Shown here: piece after piece, positions 1 through 8,761 of the stretch
Layout of the letters: each line of letters begins with the position of its first letter
How positions within the stretch are numbered: position 1 is the stretch's first letter
Source: Bacillota bacterium
GTDB lineage: Bacteria > Bacillota > Clostridia > Christensenellales > Aristaeellaceae
DNA length: 49,551 nt
Direction: 5' to 3'
Assembly: GCA_023415145.1 (NCBI GenBank)
Contig: JAEZLW010000146.1
Location: 1 to 49,551, forward strand
The notes under the pieces: generated by a model
What the model was told of the DNA's origin: nothing
Seen by the model: only the letters and a program-made list of their open reading frames with translations
The model's database searches: none
Made by a program: the position numbers and the translations under genes

Positions 1-2
1 GG

Positions 3-1124
3 GATATTGAAGCCATGTTTGCCATGGAAGCCCTTGCCAAGGGATTGACGCTGGAAGTAAAGGGCCTGGCGTCGGTGCCGCGAATCCTTGCCGGGGACGC
101 ACTGAAGCTGCGTATGGTACTGATCAATCTTCTTGGAAACGCGCTGAAATTCACGCAAAAAGGCAGCGTTACTTTGCGGCTGACTGCGGAGGAAGAATCC
201 GACCGCCATACCCGTTTGCACTTTCAGGTAGAGGACACGGGGATTGGTATCTCTGAACAGGATCAGGAAAAGCTGTTCCAGGCATTTTCTCAAACAAAGA
301 GCGGCTTGGATCTGCAAGAAGGTACAGGGCTTGGGCTGGCTATCAGCAAGGAGTTTGTACGCCTGATGGGCGGAAACATAAGTGTGGAAAGCACTCCGAA
401 TGTTGGCACCACATTTTCATTTACCGTTGAGCTTCACAAATCAGAAGCAGGCAGCAGCATCAGCAAGGAATGGACGGGGCAGGTCACAGGCTTCCGGGTT
501 GATGACGGTGCCCGGCCGCCATTGGTAATGGTGGCGGAAGACAACGAGGATAGTATGCTTCTTCTGACAACACTCCTCAATGGAACCGGCCTTCAGGTGC
601 TTCAGGCGAAGGACGGGAAGGAGGCTGTGGATATGGCTTCCTTGCATCACCCGGACTTCATCTGGATGGATATCCGTATGCCTGTGATGGACGGCCTGCA
701 AGCAGCCAGGATCATAAAGCAAATGATGCCTGACTACTCCCCGGTCATTGTTGCCATATCGGCCAATTTGTTTGAAGAAGAACGCGAAGCCATTCTGGAA
801 TCCGGTTGTGATGACCTTGTCCGCAAGCCATGTTCGGAAGATGAATTATGGTCCATGATGGAAAGGCATATGAAAATCGAGTTCATACGGGAGCAAAAAA
901 CGAGACCGCTAAAAGAAGCGCCGTTGTGTCCTGTCAGGGAGGAGGACCTGCGCGCGCTTGAAGATGCGCTATTGCGCCTTGATCAGGAGGAAATGATGAA
1001 CGTTGTGACCAGGGTTCGAAACAGCGCTCCTGAAGCAGCCGACTATTTGATGAAGCAAATAGAATCAATGCAATTCACGCATTTATTGCATCAATTAATT
1101 GATATACGGGTGGTGAAACCATGA
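3..1124 (+). CDS. Hybrid sensor histidine kinase, C-terminal part (HATPase + receiver), 5'-truncated
   Basis: The reading frame is open to the window edge, so the sensor and HisKA parts lie outside. What remains is a GHKL ATPase domain: N box with NLLGNALKFT, G1 box with DTGIGI, and G2 box with GTGLGLAISK. A receiver domain follows, with the acidic pair in VAEDNED, a phospho-acceptor Asp in WMDIRMP near residue 223 of the visible part, and the conserved Lys in RKP. The last 80 or so residues match no domain I know. The stop overlaps the ATG of the next gene (ATGA), so the kinase is probably translationally coupled to its partner response regulator. The input signal cannot be judged from this fragment. 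Confidence 0.9.
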   Translation, partial: DIEAMFAMEALAKGLTLEVKGLASVPRILAGDALKLRMVLINLLGNALKFTQKGSVTLRLTAEEESDRHTRLHFQVEDTGIGISEQDQEKLFQAFSQTKSGLDLQEGTGLGLAISKEFVRLMGGNISVESTPNVGTTFSFTVELHKSEAGSSISKEWTGQVTGFRVDDGARPPLVMVAEDNEDSMLLLTTLLNGTGLQVLQAKDGKEAVDMASLHHPDFIWMDIRMPVMDGLQAARIIKQMMPDYSPVIVAISANLFEEEREAILESGCDDLVRKPCSEDELWSMMERHMKIEFIREQKTRPLKEAPLCPVREEDLRALEDALLRLDQEEMMNVVTRVRNSAPEAADYLMKQIESMQFTHLLHQLIDIRVVKP

Positions 1125-2956
1125 ATGACAGCTTTTTTGCAAAACCGGCAGAGATCATGGTGGTAGACGATACACGGGAGGATCTTTCACTTTTAACCGC
1201 GCTGCTCAAAAGCCACGGCTATCGGGTCCGGCCTGCGGATTCGGGGGATCTTGCCCTGCAGTCGATTCATTATCGGAAACCTGATCTGCTGATTCTGGAT
1301 GTAAGGCTCCCCGGCATGAGCGGTTTTGAAGTCTGCAAAAGGATAAAAAGCGATCCCGGTACATCGGACGTTCCTGTGATTTTTATCACCGCACTGAACG
1401 ATGCAAAGGATAAGGTGATGGGTTTTGAAACCGGCGGCGCGGACTTTATCACCAAACCCTACCAGGAGGAGGAAGTACTGCTTCGTGTGCGCAACCAACT
1501 GGAGATGCATGGCCTGCGCAAGGAACTGGAGGATCGAAACCGCAGCCTGTTTAGCGAACGGGAATTGTTACGTACAACCCTCATGTCCATCGGCGATGGT
1601 GTCATTTGTACGGACGAACATTGCCGCGTAACCATGATGAACGACGTAGCCAAGAATATGACAGGCTGGCATGAGGATAGTGCCATTGGACAGCCTTTCC
1701 AAACAGTTTTCCACATCATCAACGAGCAGACGAGGGAACCTGCCCAAGACCCACTCAAGAAAGTACTGGAAACAGGCAAGGTTATGGGGCTTGCCAATCA
1801 TACCGTGCTTATATCGAAAGATGGCATTGAAAGGCCCATTGCCGACAGCGCTGCACCCATTCGGGATGCATTGGGGAAAGCGGTAGGCGTTATTTTGGTA
1901 TTCCGTGATGTCACAAAAGAAAAAATCCATTTGGATGAAATCGAGTTCTTGAGTTTTCATGACTATTTGACAGAATTGTACAACCGCCGCTTCCTGGAGG
2001 CGGAACTTAAGCGCCTGGATACACTCCAACGCCTTCCGATAACGTTGGTGATGGGTGATTTGAATGGGCTGAAAATTACCAACGATGCTTTTGGGCATTA
2101 CGCCGGAGACGAACTTTTGCGCAATACGGCAGCAATCCTAAAGTCCTGCTTTCGCAACGGAGATATCATCAGCCGGTATGGAGGCGATGAGTTTGTTATC
2201 CTCCTTCCAAACACGACATCCAAAGATGCCGAATGCATTGTCAATCGGGTGCTGGAGGCCATTCGTTTATACAAATCGGACAAGGGTATCCTCTCTGTTT
2301 CCTTCGGCTGGGACACAAAGACATCTCAGGCGCAAAGCATTGCTCAGGTTCTCAAAAGCGCGGAAGACAACATGTACAGGCGAAAGCTATTGGAAAGCCC
2401 CAGCATGCGTCACGCAACCATTAACACAATCGTTCGGACATTGTATGAAAAAAACCCTCGGGAAGAGGCTCATTCCAAACGGGTAAGCGAACTGAGCTAC
2501 GCCATTGGAAAGGCCATGGAACTGCCGGAACACGAGATCAACAGGGTTAAAACAGCCGGACTGCTCCATGATATTGGCAAGATTGCCATCTCCAACGAAG
2601 TTTTAGAGAAAAATGGACCGCTTGCACCGGCAGAGTGGACCGAAATTCGACGCCACCCGGAAACGGCTTATCGGATTCTCAGCAGCGTGAATGAAATGGC
2701 AGACCTTGCAGAAATGGTGCGCCAGCATCACGAGCGTTGGGATGGCAATGGATACCCCAGGGGATTGAAAGCGGAACAGATTGAGGTAACAGCCCGGATT
2801 ATATGCATCGCAGATGCTTATGATGCAATGACCAGCCACAGGCCTTACCGTAACGCCATGCCAACAAAGGAAGCATTAAACGAAATAACCAAAAATGCAG
2901 GAATACAATTTGATCCGGAAATTGTACAAATTTTCAAGCAAAAGGTTATTGTGTAA
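1121..2956 (+). CDS. Response regulator with REC-PAS-GGDEF-HD-GYP domains (c-di-GMP turnover)
   Basis: This 611-residue cytosolic protein has four domains in order. The receiver (residues about 10-125) carries the phospho-acceptor Asp60 in LILDVRLPG. A PAS domain spans about 145-265. The diguanylate cyclase domain (about 280-430) has an intact RYGGDEF near residue 353 and an RNGD five residues upstream, matching the RxxD inhibitory site. The C-terminal HD-GYP phosphodiesterase domain shows HDIGK near 483 and HHERWDGNGYP near 540. Both c-di-GMP synthesis and degradation motifs look intact, so it may be bifunctional and switched by phosphorylation. It overlaps the upstream kinase by 4 bp, making that kinase the likely phosphodonor. 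Confidence 0.93.
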   Translation: MNDSFFAKPAEIMVVDDTREDLSLLTALLKSHGYRVRPADSGDLALQSIHYRKPDLLILDVRLPGMSGFEVCKRIKSDPGTSDVPVIFITALNDAKDKVMGFETGGADFITKPYQEEEVLLRVRNQLEMHGLRKELEDRNRSLFSERELLRTTLMSIGDGVICTDEHCRVTMMNDVAKNMTGWHEDSAIGQPFQTVFHIINEQTREPAQDPLKKVLETGKVMGLANHTVLISKDGIERPIADSAAPIRDALGKAVGVILVFRDVTKEKIHLDEIEFLSFHDYLTELYNRRFLEAELKRLDTLQRLPITLVMGDLNGLKITNDAFGHYAGDELLRNTAAILKSCFRNGDIISRYGGDEFVILLPNTTSKDAECIVNRVLEAIRLYKSDKGILSVSFGWDTKTSQAQSIAQVLKSAEDNMYRRKLLESPSMRHATINTIVRTLYEKNPREEAHSKRVSELSYAIGKAMELPEHEINRVKTAGLLHDIGKIAISNEVLEKNGPLAPAEWTEIRRHPETAYRILSSVNEMADLAEMVRQHHERWDGNGYPRGLKAEQIEVTARIICIADAYDAMTSHRPYRNAMPTKEALNEITKNAGIQFDPEIVQIFKQKVIV

Positions 2957-3014
2957 CAGATGCGGCAGTTTTGACAAGATGAAAATGCATTGTATCTTTC
3001 AATAAATCAACAAG

Positions 3015-3074
3015 AATCCGGCAACAGAAAGCAAGGCGCTTACATATGGCGTCCCTGCCTTCGTCTGCCGGATT
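3015..3074. repeat. Long imperfect inverted repeat between convergent genes
   Basis: The arms AATCCGGCA (3015-3023) and TGCCGGATT (3066-3074) are exact complements, and inner segments AGA/TCT and AAGGC/GCCTT extend the pairing. It lies between the convergent GGDEF/HD-GYP gene and tyrA. No T-tract follows on either side, so it could be a weak bidirectional terminator or a dispersed palindromic element. Confidence 0.5.
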
Positions 3075-3136
3075 GATCCACCGTAAAACAAATCTCATCA
3101 CTCATGCAACACCACGTGCTGACTTTTGCCGTTTCC

Positions 3137-3976
3137 TTATGAATCCAGCTTCTCCCTTCTCGCGGTGGAGGTTTCAAACAGCCGGATCAATTGATCCTTG
3201 TCCTCCCGGCGAAGCGCATCCTCGATCAAGTTAAGCTGGACGGAAAAATCACCGATGGCGTTAAGCAGAAAATCCTTGTTAGACAAAAACAGCTCGCTCC
3301 ACAAAGCGCCGTTGATCCTGGCGATGCGTGTCAGATCCCGGTAGCTGTCGCCAATGAACTGCCCCGTTTCCCGGCCCTCCCGGTCGCTGTTGATCAGAGC
3401 CACCGCCAACGCATGGGGAAGCTGAGAGGTGTGGGCAATAAGCATTTCATGGGTCTCCGGGGAAATACGGCGAACCCGCTTGAAGCCCAAATCCATCGCC
3501 ACCGACTCCACCAGGCGAAGGCTTTCCTCCTTGTTCTTTGATAGAGGCGTTATCAGATAGTTGGCCCCCTTGAACACCGTATCCGAGGCAAAATCAAAGC
3601 CCATCTTCTCCCGCCCGGCCATGGGGTGCCCCGGCACAAAATCCACGCCTTCGGGCAGGAGGCTTTCCAACTGGTTTGCCAATGCACTTTTGACGCCTGT
3701 GGCATCGGTGATGACGCTGCCATGCTTGAAATCCTGTTTGTGAGCCCTTAAAAAATCCGGCACGCTGTGGGGATAAATGCAAAGAATGGTCAAATCCGCC
3801 TTGTTTAATAGCGCAGCGCCGTCCAGGTCACCGTCCAGGATATAGCCCTGCTTCCTGGCTTTTAAAAGCGTTTCCATATTTGTGTCGATGCCGTATACCG
3901 TATCGTAACCCGCTTTTTTCAGCCCCATGGCAAAGGAGCCGCCGATGACGCCCAGACCAACGATGACGATATTCAT
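3137..3976 (-). CDS. tyrA: Prephenate dehydrogenase
   Basis: This 279-residue enzyme oxidatively decarboxylates prephenate to 4-hydroxyphenylpyruvate in tyrosine synthesis. The N-terminus has the Rossmann NAD(P) motif GLGVIG. Conserved HPMAGREK and TSQLPHALA segments of the family follow. There is no fused chorismate mutase and no clear C-terminal ACT domain, so it is the short form. The start was placed at the ATG giving MNIVIVGL, preceded by AAGGAG; it overlaps the aroQ stop in an ATGA junction. It is the last gene of the aroE-aroQ-tyrA unit. Confidence 0.95.
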   Translation of the reverse strand: MNIVIVGLGVIGGSFAMGLKKAGYDTVYGIDTNMETLLKARKQGYILDGDLDGAALLNKADLTILCIYPHSVPDFLRAHKQDFKHGSVITDATGVKSALANQLESLLPEGVDFVPGHPMAGREKMGFDFASDTVFKGANYLITPLSKNKEESLRLVESVAMDLGFKRVRRISPETHEMLIAHTSQLPHALAVALINSDREGRETGQFIGDSYRDLTRIARINGALWSELFLSNKDFLLNAIGDFSVQLNLIEDALRREDKDQLIRLFETSTARREKLDS

Positions 3977-4419
3977 GCGCGGCGCTCCTTGATGTGATGA
4001 ATCAGCGCTTCCATGGCCAGCACATAGCCATGAGGCCCAAAGCCGCAAATCTGACCCAGGCAGGCAGGGGCGATGACGGAGGTGCGGCGGAATTCTTCCC
4101 GGGCGTGAATGTTGGAAAGATGCACCTCCACCACAGGGATAAAAGCGGCCTTCAGTGCGTCATGCAACGCGTAGCTGTAATGGGTATAGGCTCCGGCATT
4201 GATGATGATGCCGTCGAATTTATTCAATAACGCCTCATGCACCCAGTCGATGAGCAGCCCTTCATGATTGCATTGGCGGATATCCAGTGCAATATTCCGC
4301 TTCTCCGCTTCCTTTTGAAGCTGCTCACAAATGTCTTCGTAGCTTTTCGTGCCGTAAACGCCAGGCTCCCGAAGCCCTGTAAGATTCAGATTGGGTCCGT
4401 TGAGCAATAGGATGCGCAT
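3973..4419 (-). CDS. aroQ: 3-dehydroquinate dehydratase, type II
   Basis: This 148-residue protein catalyses dehydration of 3-dehydroquinate to 3-dehydroshikimate. Family marks are NGPNLNLTG at the N-terminus, CNHEGLLIDW, NAGAYTHYSYALHDA and EVHLSNIHAREEFR, with the catalytic Tyr, Asn and His expected in these segments. Length is normal for the dodecameric type II enzyme. It lies 12 bp after aroE and overlaps tyrA by 4 bp, so the three are co-transcribed. Confidence 0.97.
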   Translation of the reverse strand: MRILLLNGPNLNLTGLREPGVYGTKSYEDICEQLQKEAEKRNIALDIRQCNHEGLLIDWVHEALLNKFDGIIINAGAYTHYSYALHDALKAAFIPVVEVHLSNIHAREEFRRTSVIAPACLGQICGFGPHGYVLAMEALIHHIKERRA

Positions 4420-4431
4420 ACTCTTTCCTCC

Positions 4432-5244
4432 TTAACTAGACAGCTTTTCATGCAGCTCCCGGTAAATGGTGTTTGTGATCTCCTTCGGGATGCTTGTCTC
4501 CCAAAAGATTTCCTCCGCCCGCACCGCCTGGGCCACCAGCATGTACAGGCCGTTGCAGCGGGGTTTGTTGAAGCTTCTTGCCATGGATAAAAGCCGCGTT
4601 TCCCAAGGGTTATAAATGGTATCCACCACGGCATCGTACCGGGAGGCGATGTCCTCCTGAACAGGGGAAGCGTCTACATGGGGCCACATGCCCACCGGCG
4701 TGGCATTGACAAGCAGCCCGCCGGATATGTGCGCCAAAGCCTCATAGCTGATGAAGCAGGTATTCGGCAGAGGGGATGCCTTTCCCTCCGGGCTGCGGCT
4801 GGCCACATACAACTCAGCCGCTCCCAGCTCATAAAGCGCCTGCAGGGCCGCCTTGGCCGCCCCGCCGCTGCCCAACACCACCGATGGCAAACCATTAGGT
4901 TCAATCCCGTGGAAAGCAAACATTTCCTTGAGCCCGTATACATCAGTATTGTAACCGGTAAGTTTGCCGCCAGTGTTTTTGATCGTATTCACCGCGCCCA
5001 GTGTGCGGGCGGAAGCATCGATATCATCCAGTTGGGGAAGCACCAGTTCTTTATAAGGAATGGTGACGTTGATTCCCCTGAAGGACAAAAGCCGAAGGGC
5101 CTGTCCCACATCCTTCAAAGAATCCTTGGGAATCTCCATCAGCTTATAGGCGGCGGGAAGGGACAAAAGCTCAAAAAGCCTGGTATGGATGACCTCCGAC
5201 AGGCTGTGCCCCAGTTTTTCCCCGATAAGGCCTAAGAATTCCAA
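4432..5244 (-). CDS. aroE: Shikimate dehydrogenase
   Basis: This enzyme of about 270 residues reduces 3-dehydroshikimate to shikimate with NADPH. GLIGEKLGHSLS near the N-terminus, the catalytic Lys in NVTIPYKE, GAVNTI, NTD and the nucleotide-binding GSGGAAKA are all visible. The GGAGGG ribosome site directly abuts the ATG at 5250, which is too close. A TTG at 5244, six bases downstream of the site, gives MEFLGLIGEK, the usual family N-terminus, so I prefer it; 5250 is the alternative. It is the first gene of the aroE-aroQ-tyrA unit and has its own upstream region with a perfect palindrome. Confidence 0.94.
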   Translation of the reverse strand: MEFLGLIGEKLGHSLSEVIHTRLFELLSLPAAYKLMEIPKDSLKDVGQALRLLSFRGINVTIPYKELVLPQLDDIDASARTLGAVNTIKNTGGKLTGYNTDVYGLKEMFAFHGIEPNGLPSVVLGSGGAAKAALQALYELGAAELYVASRSPEGKASPLPNTCFISYEALAHISGGLLVNATPVGMWPHVDASPVQEDIASRYDAVVDTIYNPWETRLLSMARSFNKPRCNGLYMLVAQAVRAEEIFWETSIPKEITNTIYRELHEKLSS

Positions 5245-5300
5245 CGTCATCCCTCCGAGTATTTACATATGAAAAACTATTTACTACCAATACAAAACAA

Positions 5301-5318
5301 ACTTTGATGCATCAAAGT
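5301..5318. promoter_or_regulatory. 18-bp perfect palindrome over the putative aroE -35 region
   Basis: ACTTTGATGCATCAAAGT is a perfect dyad 51 bp upstream of the aroE ATG. On the minus strand, TTGATG within it is followed after 17 bases by TATTGG, a mediocre sigma-A promoter, so a protein bound to the dyad would occlude the -35. The binding regulator is unknown. Confidence 0.55.
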
Positions 5319-5351
5319 AAAAGCTCTGAAAGCAAATCCAACCCTGCAAAC

Positions 5352-5429
5352 TGTCATCCTGAACAAAGTGAAGGATCTTTTCCCTCATGCCACATATAGA
5401 TCCTTCGTCGTACGCTCCTCAGGATGACA
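5352..5429. repeat. Palindromic intergenic repeat element
   Basis: The outer arms TGTCATCCTGA (5352-5362) and TCAGGATGACA (5419-5429) and the inner arms GAAGGATCT (5370-5378) and AGATCCTTC (5398-5406) are exact complements. The sequence style, GTCATCCTGAnC..GTGAAGGATCT, matches a dispersed palindromic repeat seen in many bacterial genomes. It lies between pheA and aroE. Confidence 0.7.
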
Positions 5430-5529
5430 TATGGACGGAGCTTGCTTACATTCTATACGCTAGTGTTCATCGTTACATTTGTGTTTTGAATCTGCGTTAT
5501 TATACCATGGAAGTTTTTCGGGGTGGGGC

Positions 5530-5567
5530 GCGGGGAGGGGGATTTTTTCAAAAAGCCTCCTCCCCGC
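5530..5567 (-). terminator. Hairpin downstream of pheA
   Basis: GCGGGGAGG (5530-5538) and CCTCCCCGC (5559-5567) form a 9-bp stem 23 bp after the pheA stop, with a T-rich loop. No long T-run follows the stem, so it is a likely but not textbook end for the aroF-pheA transcript. Confidence 0.5.
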
Positions 5568-5589
5568 CAACATCCCGAAAACTTTTCCC

Positions 5590-6420
5590 TTAGCGCGCCT
5601 TTCCGTATCGGCCAAGAAGCCGCAATTCCCTGGCGCAGCCGGAAGCGGCAGCAAGCGCCATGTTCAGCTCCGCCTCGTCCATGACCCCTTCAAAATCGGC
5701 AAAAAAGAAGTATTCCCAAGGTTTTTCCGGTATGGGCCTGGATTCGATCTTGGTCAAATTTACTTTATGCTCGGCAAAGCAGGTAAGCAGTTGTGCCAGG
5801 GAACCCACCTGGTTGGCCACATGAAACGTGACGCTGGCTTTGTTGGGCGCCCGCAGGGAACGGCTGTCCCTACCGATGACCACAAACCTTGTGGTGTTGT
5901 AGGGGTTGTCGTGAATGTTCTCCCGCAAGACAGCAAGGCCATAGAGGCTGGCGGCATAACTGCCGGCAATGGCGGCCATGCATGTGTCTTTCCTTTCCGC
6001 CACATATCTGGCGCTGAGCGCCGTGTTCAGGGAGGGAACCTGCATGATGCCAGGATAACCGGACAAAAATTTCCGGCATTGGGACAGCGCCTGGGGATGG
6101 GAGTGAATCTCACGAAGATCCTCCATCCGGCTGTCCGGCACAACCAGAAGGTGATGGGCCACGGGAAGCACCTGCTCTCCTACAATGTGCAGGCTGGATT
6201 TGAGCAGCAGGTCATACGTGTCCGCCACGGCCCCGGCAGAGGAATTTTCAATAGGCAGCACCGCATAGGCGGCATTGCCGTCTGCCACCGCCTCCATGGC
6301 ACCGCCAAAGGTTTCGCAGGCCAGATAGGAATGATCCTCCCCAAAGAAGGAAACGGCTGCCTGCTGGGAAAAAGAGCCTTCCGTTCCGGGGAAGGCGACC
6401 GCTTCCTTTATATCCCGCAT
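5590..6420 (-). CDS. pheA: Prephenate dehydratase
   Basis: This 276-residue enzyme converts prephenate to phenylpyruvate for phenylalanine synthesis. The N-terminal PDT domain has AFPGTEGSFSQQAA, PIENSSAGAV and the catalytic NTTRF. A C-terminal ACT domain (about 195-270) with the ESRP motif should bind Phe for feedback inhibition. No chorismate mutase domain is fused. AAGGAG stands 8 bases before the ATG. It overlaps the aroC end by 13 bp, as last gene of the aroF-aroB-aroA-aroC-pheA unit. Confidence 0.96.
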   Translation of the reverse strand: MRDIKEAVAFPGTEGSFSQQAAVSFFGEDHSYLACETFGGAMEAVADGNAAYAVLPIENSSAGAVADTYDLLLKSSLHIVGEQVLPVAHHLLVVPDSRMEDLREIHSHPQALSQCRKFLSGYPGIMQVPSLNTALSARYVAERKDTCMAAIAGSYAASLYGLAVLRENIHDNPYNTTRFVVIGRDSRSLRAPNKASVTFHVANQVGSLAQLLTCFAEHKVNLTKIESRPIPEKPWEYFFFADFEGVMDEAELNMALAAASGCARELRLLGRYGKAR

Positions 6421-7505
6421 GAAAAACGCTCCTTAAGCAGCTCGCAAAGCCCGATGGCAGTCATGGCCTCGATGACGGGGAGCGCCCGTGGCACGATGCA
6501 GGGGTCATGCCTGCCAACAATTTGCAGCAATGCATTTGATTTCTCCTTGAGGGATACGGTTTCCTGCGCCTGTGCGATAGAGGAGGTGGGGCGGATCGCG
6601 CAGCGGAAGAGGAGGGGCATGCCTGTTGTGATGCCGCCCAGAATGCCGCCGCAGTTGTTGGTTCTGGTGCGCACCACACCCGCTTCATCATAATAGAATG
6701 GATCATTGCACCTGGAGCCCCGCATATCGGCCATGAAAAAGCCCGCACCAAAGGAGATGCCCTTTACCGCCGGTACTGAAAACATCAATTGGGACAAAAC
6801 CGATTCTGCCGAATCGAAAAACGGCGCACCCAGTCCTGCGGGCAGGCCAACAGCCATGCACTCCACAATGCCGCCCACGGAATCCTCCTGCTCCTTGGCT
6901 TCAAGAATGGCCTGCGTCATGTCATCTTTCAGGGTTTCGTTCAACAGCGGCAGCGTTTGATGACTTAACGAGGCCAAATAAGATTCTTCCACCGCCGCAT
7001 CCAGAAAGCTGCCGTCATCAATGCCAGCCAGCCTTTGGATATGGGCGTAGATGCTGATATTTTTTTTCCTCAGCCATTGCTTGCACACCGCACCGGCAAG
7101 CACGATGGGGGCGGTAAGCCGGCCGGAGAAATGGCCGCCGCCCCGATGGTCGCCAAAACCACCGTAACGCACATAGCCCGTATAATCGGCATGGCCGGGG
7201 CGGGGCTTATCAAGCTCCTCGCCGTAATCCTGGGAGCGTGTGTCCCGGCTGCGTATCAGTACCGCCAAGGGTGCGCCGGTGGTCCTGCCGCCGTACATAC
7301 CGGATAGGATTTCGGGAGAATCGCTCTCCCGGCGGGGGGTGGAAAGATCGTTCCTGCCGGGTGCGCGGCGGGCCATTTCCCGGCCGATTTCCACAAGATC
7401 CAGTTCAAGCCCCGGTGGCAGCCCGTCAATCACAATGCCAAGGCCCACCCCGTGGGATTCGCCGAACAGGGATAGTTTCAAGAACCTTCCGAAGCTGCTG
7501 CTCAT
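6408..7505 (-). CDS. aroC: Chorismate synthase
   Basis: This 365-residue FMN-dependent enzyme makes chorismate from EPSP. LFGESHGVGLG, the Arg-rich RRAPGRND with RRESDSPEILSG, SFGAGF and RTRTNNCGGILGG are clear family signatures. Length is typical. It overlaps aroA by 4 bp (ATGA) and has GGAGGG upstream inside aroA, so expression is coupled. Confidence 0.97.
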   Translation of the reverse strand: MSSSFGRFLKLSLFGESHGVGLGIVIDGLPPGLELDLVEIGREMARRAPGRNDLSTPRRESDSPEILSGMYGGRTTGAPLAVLIRSRDTRSQDYGEELDKPRPGHADYTGYVRYGGFGDHRGGGHFSGRLTAPIVLAGAVCKQWLRKKNISIYAHIQRLAGIDDGSFLDAAVEESYLASLSHQTLPLLNETLKDDMTQAILEAKEQEDSVGGIVECMAVGLPAGLGAPFFDSAESVLSQLMFSVPAVKGISFGAGFFMADMRGSRCNDPFYYDEAGVVRTRTNNCGGILGGITTGMPLLFRCAIRPTSSIAQAQETVSLKEKSNALLQIVGRHDPCIVPRALPVIEAMTAIGLCELLKERFSCGI

Positions 7506-8761
7506 GAGATGATCCCTCCCAGTGCCTGATAGTCGTCCCAGTAGCTTGGCCAGGTTTTATTTACGCACGATGGGTTCGTAAGGCGGACCGGCTCTTTGCA
7601 ATGAAGCGCGGCGATGGATAGCATCATGGCCATGCGGTGGTCGTTGTGGCTGTCCACCAAGGCGCCTCCCGCAAGTGCTTCCCGGCCATGGATGATCATG
7701 GCGTCTCTCTCCGCCCGGATGTCAGCGCCAAGTTTAGACAGTTCCCGTACGGTGGCGGCAAAGCGGTCGCACTCCTTCAAGCGCAGACGCCCGGCGTTTT
7801 CGATACGGCTTTCCCCTTTGGAAAGGCAGCAGACTAGGGCCATCATCGGCAGAATATCCGGAAACTGGCCCCCATCGATGCGGATACCCCGCAGGCTTTC
7901 TGCTTTCATGGAGCATACACCGTCCTTCTCCCGAAAAACAGCCCCCATTTGCGAAAGCAGCCCGATCACCGCCTGGTCTCCCTGATGGGAATCAGGCTTC
8001 AACCCCTGAAGAACGACATCGCTATTAAGCGCCCCGGCGCAGAGCATCACCGCCGCCTGGGAGTAATCTCCCTCCACCATATAATCGCGGGACCGGTAGC
8101 TTTGACCGCCAGGGATAAGAAACCTTTGGGGATTTGGCCTCTGAACGGTCACGCCAAAATCCGCCAAAGTATCCATGGTCAATTGCAAGTATCCGTCAGA
8201 CTCCGGGGGCGTGGTGAGCAGGATTTCCGAATCCCCGTCAAGCAGCGGCAGCGCCAGCAAAAGACCTGTAATGAACTGGGAGGATACATCGCCGGGAAGT
8301 TCAAAACACCCGGGTGAAAGCTTTCCCTGCACCAAAAAACCATTGTCCATCCTGTCAAGGATCACTCCCTTACGGGCAAACAACGCTTCGTAAGGGCCCA
8401 GAGGGCGCTGCGCAAGACGGCCACTGGTCAAAAAGCGCCCGCCCCCCGCAAGCACAAGAGACAAGGGCATCAAAAAGCGGAGTGTGTTTCCGGATTCCAG
8501 GCAATCCATTACAGGCATCGCGTCCGGATGTTGGCTTTGGCCCTCAAAACGCAACAGCCTTCCTTCCCGCGCAATTTTTGCCCCCAGCGCCGCCATGCAT
8601 TGAAGCATGGCTTGCATATCCTTGGAATCGTCCACAGGGGTGATCTCGCTTTTCCCCTTTGCCAGCGCAGCGCAGACGATGGCCCGGTGGGCGACGGATT
8701 TGGAAGGCGGCACCATAAGCGTACCGGTTAGCTGGCCTGGATGCAGCGTCACGCTATCCAT
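7502..8761 (-). CDS. aroA: 3-phosphoshikimate 1-carboxyvinyltransferase (EPSP synthase)
   Basis: This 419-residue enzyme joins PEP to shikimate-3-phosphate. PPSKSVAHRA near the N-terminus binds substrates. The usual LGNAGT..R motif is replaced by LESGNTLRFL, a form I associate with Firmicute EPSP synthases rather than the E. coli type. Later conserved parts include GDVSSQFITGLLLA, EGDYSQAA and DSHNDHRMAM. It overlaps aroB by 13 bp and aroC by 4 bp. Confidence 0.95.
   Translation of the reverse strand: MDSVTLHPGQLTGTLMVPPSKSVAHRAIVCAALAKGKSEITPVDDSKDMQAMLQCMAALGAKIAREGRLLRFEGQSQHPDAMPVMDCLESGNTLRFLMPLSLVLAGGGRFLTSGRLAQRPLGPYEALFARKGVILDRMDNGFLVQGKLSPGCFELPGDVSSQFITGLLLALPLLDGDSEILLTTPPESDGYLQLTMDTLADFGVTVQRPNPQRFLIPGGQSYRSRDYMVEGDYSQAAVMLCAGALNSDVVLQGLKPDSHQGDQAVIGLLSQMGAVFREKDGVCSMKAESLRGIRIDGGQFPDILPMMALVCCLSKGESRIENAGRLRLKECDRFAATVRELSKLGADIRAERDAMIIHGREALAGGALVDSHNDHRMAMMLSIAALHCKEPVRLTNPSCVNKTWPSYWDDYQALGGIIS

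Noticed and set aside
5479..6693. 404-codon plus-strand frame opposite pheA and aroC
   Set aside because: It is antisense to two clear enzymes and has no protein-family character or ribosome site; it reflects codon bias of the real genes.
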